Origin: Puccinellia tenuiflora
Taxonomy: Eukaryota > Streptophyta > Magnoliopsida > Poales > Poaceae
Assembly: GCA_012064385.1 (NCBI GenBank)
Contig: QRDG01000473.1
Location: 4,979,066-5,043,065, forward strand
Reading direction: 5' to 3'
DNA length: 64,000 nt
Below, piece by piece: positions 11,176-23,654 of this stretch. Position numbers and translations under genes: made by a program. The notes under the pieces were generated by a model. It saw nothing but the letters and a program-made list of their open reading frames with translations. It searched no databases and had not been told where the DNA came from. The stretch's first letter is position 1; every line of letters begins with the position of its first letter.

Positions 11176-12293
11176 ATGGCTTCCCAGCAGCCACTATCGC
11201 CGCCGGCCGCTCCCACCACTATAACCGGTCTCGGCGACGACCTCCTCCGCAAGATCTTCGTCCGACCTCCCGACCCTTGTCCGCGCCGCCTTCGCCTGTC
11301 GCGCCATCCGCTCGTCCCGCGCCTTCCGCCGCAGCTTCCGGGCCCACCACGCGCCGCCCCTCCTCGCGCTCTTCCTCCAGCCCAACTTCTAGTCCGTCCC
11401 GGTCTTCCCCTCCCCCTGCTCCGACCCAGACCTCGTCGCCGCCGATTTCTTCGAAATCCGGCTCTCACGCCACGGCGACGCCCACGCCACCGGGTGAGCT
11501 ATCTCATCTTCGGAAAGGTTAGCTGGAGCACTACGCTAAGAGCCGCCTACAGCCCCCTAACACAAGCCCTGGATCTCTTCATCAACGACCACCACTTCGA
11601 GTTCTACTCACTCTTCTCCGAGGATGGTCAGGGCCCGTCCCGTGTTGTCTGTGTATGTCATGAACATCCATCGACGGTGCGCGCCGCCGTCTTCTCATCG
11701 GAAACCATGGAGTGGCAATTCTTTCCGAAGTCTACGTTACAGACGTGTGAATCCGACGACGGCAAGTCTAGCACGGTGGTACATGGGCTCATCAGCTGGT
11801 AAGACTGGAATTGTCACCAGATTGGGGTGCTTGACACCAAAACCTTTCAGTTCTCTCTGATCGATCTGCCGACGCCGTTGAAGACAGTATGGGATGAATC
11901 AACATATAAGCTCAGACCAAGGATAGGAAGCTCTGCATCGTAGATATAAAGGATAACACACTTGTTTCTTGGTTCATGACAGCTGACGGTGATAATGTCC
12001 TTGAGAGGTGGATGCTGTATAAGAAGTTCCCTTTGGACTCGATTGTTAAGGAGCTCACTGGGTGCTCGATAGAGGAAGAGGGTCGTCATGTTAGGGTGGG
12101 GCTTGTGGCAGTCATCGATGGCTTTGTGTACCTGTCTATTTTCTATTGCACGGACGCAAAATATTGTGAGTTGTACCTATCATTGTGTCTGGAAACATTG
12201 GAGATCAGCGAGCTCTTTAAAGGTGCATTCCGTTATAACAAGGAGGCCCATCCCTACGTCATGGCGTGGCCTCCCTCTTTGGTACAAAGCAAG
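11176..12293 (+). pseudogene. F-box protein gene, dead copy 1
   Basis: This is a paralogue of the intact gene at 25099. It starts MASQQPLSPPAAPTTITGLG, but small deletions in the F-box (near 11260) throw it out of frame. About 30 bp are missing near 11490, and a CAA codon has become TAA at 11801-11803. A 4-bp deletion lies near 11912. The last exon is absent because the duplication breakpoint at 12875 lies in the intron. Later parts of exon 1 are still readable (FMTADGDNVLERWMLYKKF). It lies head to head with the intact FBD gene at 9615, and no full-length product is possible. Confidence 0.9.
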
Positions 12294-12875
12294 GTGAGCT
12301 CGTGCTTTGTTGTGAAATTTTTCTTCAGGTGCCTTGTTTATTGATGCAATTAATTAACTCGAGAGCATTGGAAGATTACTGCGCTTCTGTGAAAATCTTT
12401 TATCGGTTCTCATCTTTTGTTTAGAAATAATAATTTTTTGTGCTGGTTACATGATAGCACTAGGATATTATATAGTACTACATTGCAAATATTTGAGGTT
12501 TGGAATTTTTGTCAACTAAAGCCCTGTTACACATACGTTCTGGTGGTTACCATTATGAATTGTCACTTGTAGAAAAATGTCATATATCCATGTTCAGTCA
12601 TTGTTTAAAGCTTAAATAAATTGATCTGTATCATGCCTTGCACAATTTGGCTATACAAACACTTCATTCTTACTTGCACTGGAATCCCTCCGTCACATCA
12701 TGAAGATATATAGTACCACATCGCTCATATTTTGTTTGAATTTTGTGTCCGTTAAATTTCCATATACACATATTTTTAATGCTTACCACTATGAGATGTC
12801 ATTGGTCAAACAGTGTCAGATTTCACGTCCACTGCCAGTGTAAGAGCCTGAATAAATTGATGATGTATTGATGTA
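12294..12875 (+). other. Orphaned F-box intron fragment
   Basis: It starts with the donor GTGAGC and continues as intron sequence matching 32680-33120 (which precedes the real last exon), but is cut off at the duplication join. No gene is present. Confidence 0.85.
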
Positions 12876-13968
12876 CCGGAACGGATTCGACTGCCAGGAT
12901 TCGACACCGGAGCGGATTCCAACAGGATTCGACGGCCAGGATAAGACCGGAACGCGTGAGGGTAGGTGGGAAAACCGCGTTATGCGTCGAGAGCCACCGA
13001 CAGGATGTGACAGGTGAGGAGTCTCGACAAATCGTGCTGCAGAATTGCAGTTACATGAGGAATGTGATTGCGGATAGGTCAGGATTGCTCTACGCACAAG
13101 CGGTTATTGAGCTGGTCAAGGATCTGGCGCAAAGGCTGGCTTTCACGGTGCCGTTGTGCAGGTGTGGTGCTATTACATTTATATATAATGTATTATATTA
13201 TCTCTAAGTTGTGCATTTCTTTTTTTAACTGTAAAGTAGCTGCAATCATATGCAAAGACTTACTATTGTTGTCCATTATCCTTGCCTGAGAATCTTGATC
13301 ATTAGGTGTCTCAATTCTTGATGGGAATAAGACTGATGCTGATTCAAACATTACAGCAAAGGAAGTTGCTTCAAGCCTGTTGAACATGCATTAAAAGGTA
13401 CATGTGTCTTTCACCTGTTATTGAATATTTTTGTTGTTCGTGGAATGACCAATATTTTACTTCGTTACCATGTATTGGAAATGTGTAGGAACACAACTGA
13501 GTGACCAATAAGGGAACAACTTATATGAACTTCATGATTTTTTTATCTGTATGTTCAAATCATATAGCTAACTATCTGCAAGTATCTACAATTAATTGGT
13601 TTTTTCATCTCCTAATGATGTCCGTCCATTTGTCTAGGCAAAAGAATTCACTGGAGAGCCACATTCTAGGATGCAGGTAATCCTTTTCAATTACCGGTGT
13701 GTACTCCTGGAGGTATTATCAAGTTTTTGTAGCTGAACAGTAGTCCATGTTGACCACCTTCCAAAACGCAGAGCAAAAATAGAGCTCTTTATTTTCAACT
13801 TCAGGGATAATATGAAGGTTAACTTTCAGTTAGTACCATCCTATTGCTACATTGTCTTATTTCTCATGCTGGTATTTCGGGTATCGACTGGGTTAATTAA
13901 GTTTCTCAATAATTTGCTTAATTCATGTTTGGGAGGGTGAATTCCGGGTCGGCCGCGACATGGCTTAA

Positions 13969-15114
13969 GAGCAACTCTAGCCGTCCCGCCGAGAGCCCCC
14001 CCCCCCCCCCCCCCCAGCACCCAATTTTTTACACCGGCGGGCCATTTTCCTCCTAGCCGCACCCCAGCCCCCCCCCCCCCCCCCCCCCCCCAAGGCCTCG
14101 TTTTTCGCCGGATTTGGGCCAAATTTTATCCGGCGTCCCAGGCCGAACCCAGCGCGCCGGGTTCCGCCTGGGGGCACCGGCGAAAGGGGAAAAACGCGCG
14201 GGCCAACCCTGTCGGCGAGAGAACGCACCTTTCCACCAAAAGATTCGCCCTATTCCTCGCCTCCTTCTCCCCGTCGCCGGCACCAACTCCTCCCTTCCGC
14301 CGCGAAAGCGCCGTCAGAATAGCCCACGAAAACCACCGTCAACCACCACGACGACACGCCCTGCTGTATCCCCCCCACCCCACCCCATCCGCCGCCGTCG
14401 CCCGAGAATCGCTGTCCTGTTCAAGCTTCGCGCCCACCATGCCCGCGAGGTGTTCGCCGTTTTGCCTCGATGGACTCCGACGATGAGGAGATGCTCGCTG
14501 CTCTGCTGGAAGAGGAAGCCGACGGCACCGCCGCCGACAACGAAGAGCACTTGCAGATGCTCGCCTGTCTGGCCGGGCTTGTACGCTGCCGATGCACAGC
14601 CGAAATGTGGTGGCTCGGCACCAAACCGCCAAAAGAGCAAGCCACGGCAGCGTGTCGAAGGCTATTGCATGATGTACGCCGACTACTTTGCCGACGATCC
14701 ATTGCACGGCGAGAAGACATTTCGACGCCATTTCAGGATGAACCGGAAGCTCTTCCTCAGGATTGTGCATGGTGATCGAGAGTTTGACATGTACTTCGTT
14801 TGCAAGAAGGATTGCACCGGCATGGTTGGATTTTCCTCGCTCCAGAAGTGCACGGTTGGATTTTCCTCGCTCCACAAATTTTATGATTTGTTAAACTATT
14901 TATAATAATTTTTTCGTCGAATCATTTGATACAAATGATACATTTGCTATTAAAATCAGCTTCTTTGATTATTTTACGACCAAAACTAGGCAAAAAAACG
15001 CCAGTTGGGGGCGACGCGACTGGGAATTGGCGCGCCCCCAGGGCGATTTTTTTTGCCGGTGCCCCCCAGGAGGGCAAAAAAACGCCGGCAATTCGGCCTG
15101 GGGGGGAGTTGCTC
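13969..15114 (+). mobile_element. PIF/Harbinger element (unit 2)
   Basis: It has the same GAGCAACTC/GAGTTGCTC ends and TAA duplications (13966-13968, 15115-15117) as the unit 1 copy. It is slightly longer because the poly-C runs differ in length. Confidence 0.85.
14470..14905 (+). pseudogene. Truncated PIF/Harbinger transposase (unit 2)
   Basis: It has the same structure as at 2055-2490: an acidic N-terminus (MDSDDEEMLAALLEEEAD), a frameshift, then MMYADYFADDPLHGEKTFRR, and no catalytic domain. It differs from unit 1 by a few substitutions. Confidence 0.8.
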
Positions 15115-15117
15115 TAA

Positions 15118-16674
15118 GAGGGTGAAGGCTGGGGGGAGCAGCAGGTGACGAGGTCGTGCAGCATGACTTTTGGGACCTTGGCACAGAAGCGAGGAGGCCG
15201 CGAGGCCGAGAACGGTGATGCACGACCAATTTTCACATATATATAAAGAGAGCTTGCAGTGGCACGTCGGTGATGCATGACCAACAAAGAATGTGTCACG
15301 TCCATGCGCTGCATCCCGCCTCTTACAAGCTGGTATGGTTTGCCTTTGCGAGGGAAGGCTAGATACGAATACTTCACGGCGAGCCTTCCTGTTTTTTCAT
15401 GTGTTGGAATCTCTATTGGTGTTCATGCAGGGAACCAAATGCCTAAGAGAAGCGCGGGAAGATCTTAGTCCTGTTAATTGATTACTTTTCATATTTATTC
15501 CTATTTGGTTCCAAATTCTAAGATGGATCATCCTATGATGTCAATTAACAGTTATTATCTCTTGATCATAATGCTGACACTATTTTTTTGCACCTACACA
15601 TCAGGAGATTGGTCAAGACGAAGTTACAGGCATTACAGTGGAACCACATCATAATGCCCGGGGATTTACTCCAATGTAAGTACTGCTCTTCTCCAGCTTA
15701 GGGATTATTTCTGCATCAGATGTGTGAATCAGTTGTAAGCAGACCATGTGTACGTCCTCTTCAATTTTATAGCTTACATTCGGTGATATTGCCGCTGTGG
15801 TTTCTCGGATTTGTGAATCTTTTTGTAATCAGATGACAGTTCTGGTACCATGTGTGCATTTAGTGTTATTTTGTTGAATTTTCTTTTATTCAGATCAGTA
15901 CACAAACACCATATTATGTAGTTTTATTGAATACTAAAGCTCCTCTCCTCTGTTTCTGTATGTATACATTCAAAACTGTACAAGTACAGAAATATATAAT
16001 ATTTATCAAAATGACACTTTACAAGTGTAACAAAATACTGTTGCCTACAAGTGTAACAAAATACTGTTGCCTACATTTTTAATTCATTTTTGAAATCTTT
16101 AATTCAACCAAAAGAAGTCCAGATAGAATGAATTTTCATCGTGGATGTCAGGGTCCTTTCTGTATTACTTGAACAATATTTCATAACTTCCATGTATCAG
16201 GACTCTGGTCAGGCAATGGGCAACCGTTTGGTTGGACTCCAAGTTTCTTGCTTGTCTCACTTTGAAGCGCCGTTCCTTTCCCTGATACTCCATGACACTA
16301 AGATTTTTGGTCGTTTTTCCGTGATACTAAACGACTAAGCTAGAACTTAATCTATGCAACTTTGTCTCTTTGATCTTACCCGTGTTTTCCTCTGATAGCA
16401 TATTAGTTAAAAGTCTAGGTTCTCATACTACTAATGTACGGCTCGATTACCATGTCTATCTACATAAGGCTAGCATAGGCTTTATTAATCTTTATTACTT
16501 ACTCAAGTATAAGAAGCAGATTTGAGTAAACAACATGGCCTCTATGTTGCATTCTCTGTACTAAATAACTGATCAAGGTTTTGTTCTCTTCATGAATGTT
16601 AATTGTTCTAAAGTTTAACTAAAATAGAACAGTGATGTGACACGTTGTAGTTGCATCAGTGAGAACCTACTTTA
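15118..16674. other. Non-coding spacer of unit 2
   Basis: This is a copy of 2701-4256 that includes the doubled 26-bp sequence. I see no gene. Confidence 0.5.
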
Positions 16675-17037
16675 TCTCTACTACTTAAAAAAGCGGAAGT
16701 GTTCTGTCTGCCACTCCGACGTTGCGCTCCGTCGCACTCCCCTCCCGCACCGGTTTTTTCTACGCCAATTTATTCTGCCTGTTTTTTCACCTGGTTTTCT
16801 TAGACCATCTTGAGGCTAGAGGTTCTAGACGAACGGACATCTCAGTTTTAGGGCTCCTGTCGCCGCCCCTCTCACCTACCTCAATCTCTCCGAATCTCTC
16901 TATCACGAGACCCGCCGCCTAGCGCATGCGCTACTGCTCACCGAAACACTCCGGTCAAAGACGAACTTTACCGCTCACCGAAGCATTCCGGCGTATTTTT
17001 GTCTTTTTCCCATAGCAAAGCACGGGCATTGTCCTAG
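16675..17037 (+). mobile_element. Small Helitron (unit 2)
   Basis: This is the second copy of the 4257-4618 element, with the same TCTCTACTA start and CTAG end between A and T. It was present before the duplication. Confidence 0.85.
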
Positions 17038-18093
17038 TCGAACCAAACAGCGAGATAGTTTCGGGACTTAGTACGGTTCAGATCTCTTTCTATACGATCC
17101 AGTGTCAGCACGCCGATTCACCAGCTGGACTCATGAGAGCAAGAAACAGCAGGATGAATAGCAAGCAAAGTTCAAGAGCTCACTCGTGGCTTAATCTCTT
17201 GCCGGTTACTCATCAGGCGTAGACGACATTTGGCTTAGCATTACTTGTTTCAAACGATTCATAAAATTGGGACGAAGCTAGAACAAATAAAGATTGACCT
17301 ACTTTGGGAAGCAGATATAGCAGATTTAAGAGATTATTTTTATTGTAAATGTATAACATGTGCTTGTAAATATATAACATGTGATATTATTTATTTTTTT
17401 GTTAGATAATTTGATTTGCCCATCTTGCATGCAATGAAAACTAATAAGGTATATTCGGATTACTATTATTTTTGTTATGTTTACAAGGTTTGTCGAGTGT
17501 TTGCAAAAAACACTGGGCAAAGCCTTTGCTGAGTGGCATTGTTTACACTTGGCAAAGAGTATGGCTTTGTCGATGGCCATACAATATGGAATCCTGGCAA
17601 AGAATATGTGGCTTTGCCGACGGCCATGTGCGAAAGCACTTGGCAAAGGCTCATGCTACGTGGCGTCGCCGGTATGTTTGGGTAATGTTTGTTTACTTTT
17701 CTTTGTTGAATGCTTGATTTTATAGGCATCAGAATAGTTGAAAGTTTCGGAAAGTAATTAAGGATGATTTGACAAAACGGAAGTTTACGACGGTGGAAAA
17801 CATCTCGATTGATTTTTAGAGAAAAGTTAGGCGTGCATCTGGGCCAGCTAAAAATTAGTTAGCAGCCCTCATAAAAATCTTCTTCCCACCCTGTGTATGT
17901 CTCTCAATTCCTTAAACTTTGAAATTTCTCGCCGCCAGTCACCCTCTATAACTACAAGAGGACCATCACCAAAGCCGCTTGCGGTTGTCGCGTAGGCGTA
18001 GAGGGCTCCGGTCTCTGGCCCGCCTGGAGCTTGCTCTTCGATCCAGCAGGTAGGGTACCGATGCCGATGTATTTCATTCTAATTTATTTACAT
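17038..18093. other. Spacer with CACTA-type short repeats (unit 2)
   Basis: This is a copy of 4619-5690. Near 17110 it lacks about 15 bp present in unit 1. The TTTGCCGAGTG-like repeats lie at about 17490-17670. Confidence 0.45.
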
Positions 18094-19660
18094 GAGTCGG
18101 GAGAGCTCCATCTTTTGGATGATTGTATTTTGAGAGAGGCTAATGATTGTATTACCAAGCTCCAGCGCCGATGAAGGGTCCAAATGGGCTCAACGCGCTA
18201 AAGTAAAGCATATACAGGAAGGAGTTAATAATACCAAATATTTTCACCTGATTGCCAATGGAAAACATAGGATGAAAATATTCCAACTTGAACAAGACGA
18301 GGGGACAATCATAGGGCATGAAAACCTTAAAGTATAAATTTCTGAATCTATGAACACCTGTTTAGTGCACCTGTTCCTAATAATTTTACACTGGTAGAAG
18401 ATGAGCGTCTGATACTCCTAGGCTTTCGGATGAAGAGAATATCATTTTGACAGCCAACTTCACAAAGAACAGAGAAGGAGGTTCATGATGCTATTACCAA
18501 AATGAAAATAAAACAAGGAGGCTCAGCAATATAGACCGATCTGTCTACTGAATGTCAGCTTCAAATTATTGCCTCTTTTGCATTTCAACTATGGCACGAT
18601 TATTTTTCTACCAAAAAAGGAGAATGCTTCTCGTATAGAGCAATATAGAACGATATGTCTACTGAATGCCAGCTTCAAATTTTTACCAAAGTAGCCACCA
18701 ATCGTATTTCAGTTATTGCGCAAAAAGTTATCAGACCCTCTCAGACTGCTTTCATGACATGTCCGGCATATCTTAGAGGGGTTTTGATATTGCATGAAAC
18801 TATCCATGAACTTCATAGGAAGAAAATGGATGGCGTTCTGTTAAAATCAATTTTGAAATGAGAGTGAATATAGTGAACATGGGGGCATATGCACCCTCCT
18901 ATTTGAAATGTCAAAAATCTGTCAAAAACTTGTCCGAAAAATTCTAAACAAAATTTCCATGAATAGGTGATGCAAAACATGTGCCCTGCACATGAGTTTC
19001 GTGCCGAAATTATTATTTACTTTGACTCCGTAAAAAAGTGAAAATTTAAGTACTATATAGCAGTATATATGTGATATATTTTTGTCTTTTTATGTAGGCC
19101 AAGTAAAAAGTCATTTCTTTGCGAAACTTTCTACGTACACATGGAATGTGCAGATGTACACACGAACTTTTTTCAGAATTTTTAAATGTTGCGAAAATGT
19201 ATTTCCCAACCAGGTGCATATGCCACCGTGTTCACCCTAGTATTTTCCATTTTGAAATAGCCTACGATGAGGTTTGATGGCCTTTCTTACAGCAGGTCAT
19301 GCGTATGAAGGGCTTTGACCCTAAATGGTGTGACTGGATAAATAATTTTGTTTCCCTCGGTAGTGTAGGAATCAAGGTTAGTGAAGATATAGGTTATCTT
19401 TTACAGACCAGAAAAGGACCGAGACAGGGGATTCGTTATCTCCTATTATTTTTCATGCCGTAGCTTACATGTTGGCCATTCCAATAGCACGGGCTAAGGA
19501 GGATGGTCAAGTAGAGGGTCTAATACCTCATCTTGTTGAGGGAAGGGTATCGATTCTACAGTATGCCAATGATACTATCAGTTTTATGGAACATGACTTA
19601 GACAAGGCACTGAATATGAAACTAATCTTATGTATTTTTGACCTACTTGATTAGATTTTG
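18094..19660 (+). pseudogene. Dead LINE ORF2 (unit 2)
   Basis: This is the second copy of the LINE remnant, again with broken frames and the MITE insertion. A few places read better than in unit 1 (for example MLAIPIARAKEDGQVEGLIP, with YAND in place of YADD), which shows separate decay after duplication. Confidence 0.8.
18859..19248. mobile_element. Mutator-type MITE in LINE (unit 2)
   Basis: The same insert is flanked by ATTTTGAAA at 18850-18858 and 19249-19257. Its presence in both units dates it before the duplication. Confidence 0.85.
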
Positions 19661-20417
19661 TGCTTGATAAGTAAATGTTAGTTTTATTCCGTATTTATTC
19701 AAGCCTAAACCGTAACTATTTTAAATCGTCTATTTACCCCCCCCCCCCCCCCCCCCCCCAGGCGACATCCCTGTTCTTTCAGACCCAATATTTTGGGCCA
19801 CAGTGGGATAGAAATTTAAGTGGCTTCATTCACCAATTTGTTCATACACTTAACTTTTTTACGTGACGTGTAATTCTTTCTCAAATATAAACCACATTTC
19901 TAAACCTTTAATCAATGTTCGATCACCGTCTTAAACCTCACTTCACATGTGAACTAAGAGTCACATTGTATCAAAAATTGAAACTTCTGATACCGCGGTA
20001 TATGTATGTAGGATTTATGTCAATGACAACTAAGGATTTACGATATCTTCTTCATTATGCCACTCCTGATTAAAGAGAGTGTGTTGCAACAAGCTACAAT
20101 ACAAAGAGCAAGGAAACAACCGATATCAATAAAGATTATAAAATCCAACTAAACCAAATAGATTGCATCCAAGTGCAATGAAACAAAATTTGAACTACAT
20201 GCGAACCCCTTCCTTGTACCTCCTCTACACAACATCATCATTCACACGAAGTGTGGGCCCATCCATCCACATATGCTCTTGATTAAGCGACAAAACATTC
20301 ATGCTATTGCTGTATGAAGTATATCACACTGTAGTAGAGAAGGAGCATCACGATGAGTCAATTTCGGAAAAAAGGTTAGCACATTTAGAGTTGCTTTGAA
20401 GATGAGATAAGGATACC
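19661..20417. other. Spacer 3' of FBD copy 2
   Basis: This is a copy of 7256-8015 with a poly-C run at about 19738-19759. No gene is seen. Confidence 0.5.
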
Positions 20418-22027
20418 TTAAAAAACTGTGACATATCCATCCCAGAAGGAGTCACCGAGCGGATCAGACTTTGACAGATCATGAGTACGCATGTTTTTAT
20501 TTCTCAAAGTATTCGAAGTAAACCTTTTGAATTCAAATCGAGCATCACGAGAAGCTCTGTCTTCTAATTGTAGAAGTGTATTCTGATTATCCCTCCATTC
20601 ATCCTTGTGTTCATTAACGAGTCCAAATTCCATTTTCTCTAACACTTTCGCATTCAGAACAAAGAACCTAGCAAATTCAACTTCTATAGGAATGCCAGAG
20701 TAGATTTTTAATGCCACTTTTTTAAGATGGAACTCAAGGCATGTAATTGGATCATCGGGTAAGGCATACTTCCTCACATTTTTCATAAAATCCGGTTGAT
20801 ATCGGTCCTTCCATGGATCTAACTGAAGACGTACATACAGTAAACAATGTTAATACAGTTGCTAACAAGTCAACTAGTAGCGCAATAGATATTATAAGCA
20901 ACATAACAAATATGAATACTCACATGGATATACAACCTCTCCAAGCAGGAGAAACACTTGAGGAAGTCAAGCACTGCTTTGAAATCAAGCCCATCATAAT
21001 CAAGAGTTAGAATCTTGACTGTTGGCATTGTGGTTGTCAAGCTAACGGCGATCATTTTCTACAAAAGGAAACAAGAGCTTAGCAGATACATATCCTGATC
21101 GAATAATATGATAGACTGCCTATACCAAATGTGAATATATATGCAACCATAATTCAGAAATTGTGGCTGCAACTACCTGAAAAACTGTTGTTCCAAGGTG
21201 GAGCTGTGATATATCTCTAGAGAGACAACCGAGCGTAATCAGTTTAGGAGCATGAACCAGCCGGACAGTGAGTGGTGGGCAAGACCGGTAGGCGTCTTCA
21301 AGCAGAAGTAACCTCTCAAGGAAAGGGGCGTCCTCGATGACGAGCTCTTGAGAGCTACTACAAGGAGCGCAGCAGAAGCCGATGCTCCTGAGAGCCGGGA
21401 GCTGATGCGGAGGCAATCATCAGAGCACACAGTCTTCTCCAGCAGCAGGCTCCTCAATGTAGGACAGCCAGATAGCACGGCTCGGAGAGCCTCCTTCGTC
21501 AGGGTGACATTGTACAGGCTGAGCTTCTCGAGGCTCGGGAAATCCACGACCAGGTTGGCCGGCAGGCGGCAGCGGCAGAAAGAGGCCTCGCGGAGCTCGG
21601 GTGCGAAGCGGAACACGGACGGTGGTAGCACTTCACCGTAGTAGCTGTAGTAGCTGATATCGAGCACCTCGATGCCGGCGAGGACGTCTGGGGAGCCGAG
21701 CCAACCGTGGACCCTGGCGTCGCCGGCTTCGTCGACGACCTCGCGCCCCGTGCGGTAGGAGAGGGGGCCGATGCCGGTGATGGAGATGCGGCGGACAGGG
21801 CCGAGGTGTCTGGAGAGGATTTCGTTGACGTACTTTTCGGGTAGTCTGCCGCCCCGGCCACGGCCGGCGGCGAGGTTGAGCGGAGCCGTCCGCCAGATGT
21901 CGCGCCAGCGCCGGGAGAGCGCCTGCGTGCGGCAGCCGTCCTTTGTCGGCAGGAGGGAGACGATGGTACCGAGCACCGCGTCGGGGTGGTTGCTGATGAG
22001 ATCGGGCGCCGCCTCCGCTGCTGCCAT
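20418..22027 (-). pseudogene. F-box/LRR/FBD gene, copy 2, one-base frameshift
   Basis: The exons correspond to 22027-21177, 21058-20924 and 20822-20418, nearly identical to the intact copy at 8016-9615. A single base is missing at about 21398 (CCGGGAGCTG against CCGGAGAGCTG), within the LRR part just after the DDCLRISS motif. The frame then runs into unrelated residues and stops in about 60 codons. The rest, including the FBD region and all splice sites, is intact. Near 21350 it has 15 bp, in phase, that copy 1 lacks. A truncated F-box-plus-LRR protein might still be made, but without the C-terminal half. A sequencing error is possible and should be excluded. Confidence 0.8.
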
Positions 22028-22354
22028 GTGTGTCGCTGCGCGCTGGGTCGAGGGCCTTACTTTTTTTTTTCTTTGAGGTGTGGACGAGGGCCTTACTTTA
22101 TACACCAAATTTGCCGTGGCTTTCCTATATCTGTGAGCGTGGTGTCCGAGTTGCTATCGAACCCAACAGCAACATGGTTTTGGCCCAGGTATGGTCCACA
22201 TGTGCACACTGGATTACCCGGTGGAGCCAACAATCTCAAGACTTTTTTTACTTTAATTTTTTATAAATATAAACGGGTGGCTAAAAAAATAAAACAATGT
22301 TAAAAAAATCCTAACGAGAACTAAAAATTTCTCCTCTTTTATTTTCAAGTATGA

Positions 22355-23654
22355 CTAGCACAATACCCGTGCGTTGCAACGGGAAAACAGAAATAACACT
22401 ACAAATCGTTATGTGATATGCACTTTCGGTTCAGCTTACATCTTTCGTTGCAAATTTGACCGTACGTTGTGACGGGTGGTTGGTTGTGCGAGTTGACAAA
22501 TTGATCACTGTGATGTCATGTCACTATAGGAGCATGGTTAAATATTGTGTATTGTCACTCTTTTTAGGAGCATGCTTAAATATTGGTGGCATGCCCCTGC
22601 ATTGCAGTTTAGCCTTGTCCCCTTCTGAACAAGCCATACGACCATCAATTGTTGACGGTGCATGCTCGTTCTCCCCCTCTTGGATATTTAGAGAAAGTTG
22701 GGTTCCCGGTCTAGGGTTTTCTCAATCTTTTATCTCTTATGGATAGTGTTGGGACTTGGACTTTTCTTTTCTAGGCCCGACACGGCAATCACTGATGGAT
22801 AGTTTGCTTTATTTTAATCTTTATAATCATAGGATCATTTCCTATTTTTAATTCAAAGAATATAAAGAAATGATGCACAACCCAGCCACCCATATTTAAA
22901 TCCTCACGGACGCGAATTTGTGTTCTTGTTATTTTAAAAATAAAAATCCCTATAGGGGCTTCACCTACTGCAGCCGATGACCAAGTCCCCTAGCTATACT
23001 AATACGTGCATACCATGTGATCATCCAAGGTCCTTTATACAGTTGATCGAATCAGTTGCTGTCACCTGTCAGCATGGCTGTTGTTCCCGGCTGAAATTTT
23101 GCGTAACACGGCCGAGCGCATCGAGGCCGGACTGCTTGCGGCTTGCATGCTTCGTCTCGGCTATGCTCGTAATGGACGCCCAGCCGCTGGCATGTCCGTC
23201 GTGCGGCTTCCTGTGTTGCCGCAAGCGTCGACTCGACTCTGCTCGGCACACGGCCAGCGTGACGATGGACGGGAAACGGAGCAGCGCGTGGATAGCCTGT
23301 AGCGCTCGCGACGACAGCTTCCGGATGGCAGCAGCATGCTCGCGGATCTCCCTCGAAGATGCTCGGATTGTTATCACCGGCCGCACGTGAGGGGCGGTCA
23401 ACGGTGGTGTCGTGAGAGCTTACATAGCTAGGCTATGAAGATGCCCTGCATGGTGGACGGGGACGCCGCAGCTCTCAAATTCCGACAGTGTAAATTTTAT
23501 TATTACCAGGTGTACATAATAGATAAACGAAGGGGTATCTAACTTACGGGTGGCAGTGGTGGGTAATTTTATTTAACTTTTGGGGTAATTTAGTCTTTTA
23601 TGCATGACGTACCATCGGGAACCATCACGTCCGATCTCAAATTAATAGTAAAGA
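22355..23654 (-). mobile_element. Non-autonomous Helitron, 1.3 kb, unit 2 only
   Basis: On the minus strand it begins TCTTTACTATTAAT (grass Helitron 5' consensus with one mismatch). It ends with the hairpin CCCGTTGCAACGCACGGG, then TATTGTG and CTAG. It is inserted exactly between A and T: the empty site GTATGATTTACC survives at 9886-9897 in unit 1. It carries no Rep/helicase. A GC-rich stretch at 23060-23400 includes a 110-aa minus-strand open frame in the same orientation as the element, probably a captured host gene fragment that I do not recognise. Confidence 0.93.
23069..23401 (-). pseudogene. Possible gene fragment captured by the Helitron
   Basis: This is an open frame of 110 codons, GC-rich compared with the AT-rich rest of the Helitron. 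It includes an Arg/Ala-rich helix-like run (SSREIREHAAAIRKLSSRAL). Helitrons commonly capture host exons, and base composition and orientation fit this. No family could be assigned, and it may be spurious. Confidence 0.3.

Larger units (their letters stand above)
471..12875. repeat. Tandem duplication, unit 1 (12,405 bp)
   Basis: The sequence from 471 reappears at 12876 with only scattered substitutions and small indels. The end is defined by the switch from F-box intron sequence (GATGTATTGATGTA) to CCGGAACGGATTC. In the uninterrupted third occurrence of this intron (33107-33120) the same sequence continues into TCATTGGACTC and the last exon. Unit 1 is therefore the left product of a head-to-tail duplication whose right breakpoint cut the F-box intron. 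At most about 1 bp of homology is seen at the join. Confidence 0.95.
13045..15676 (+). pseudogene. Unrecognised split-gene fragments (unit 2)
   Basis: This is the near-identical second copy of the fragments at 640-3258, with the same plausible splice borders and the same PIF/Harbinger interruption. No intact frame is present. Confidence 0.3.
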
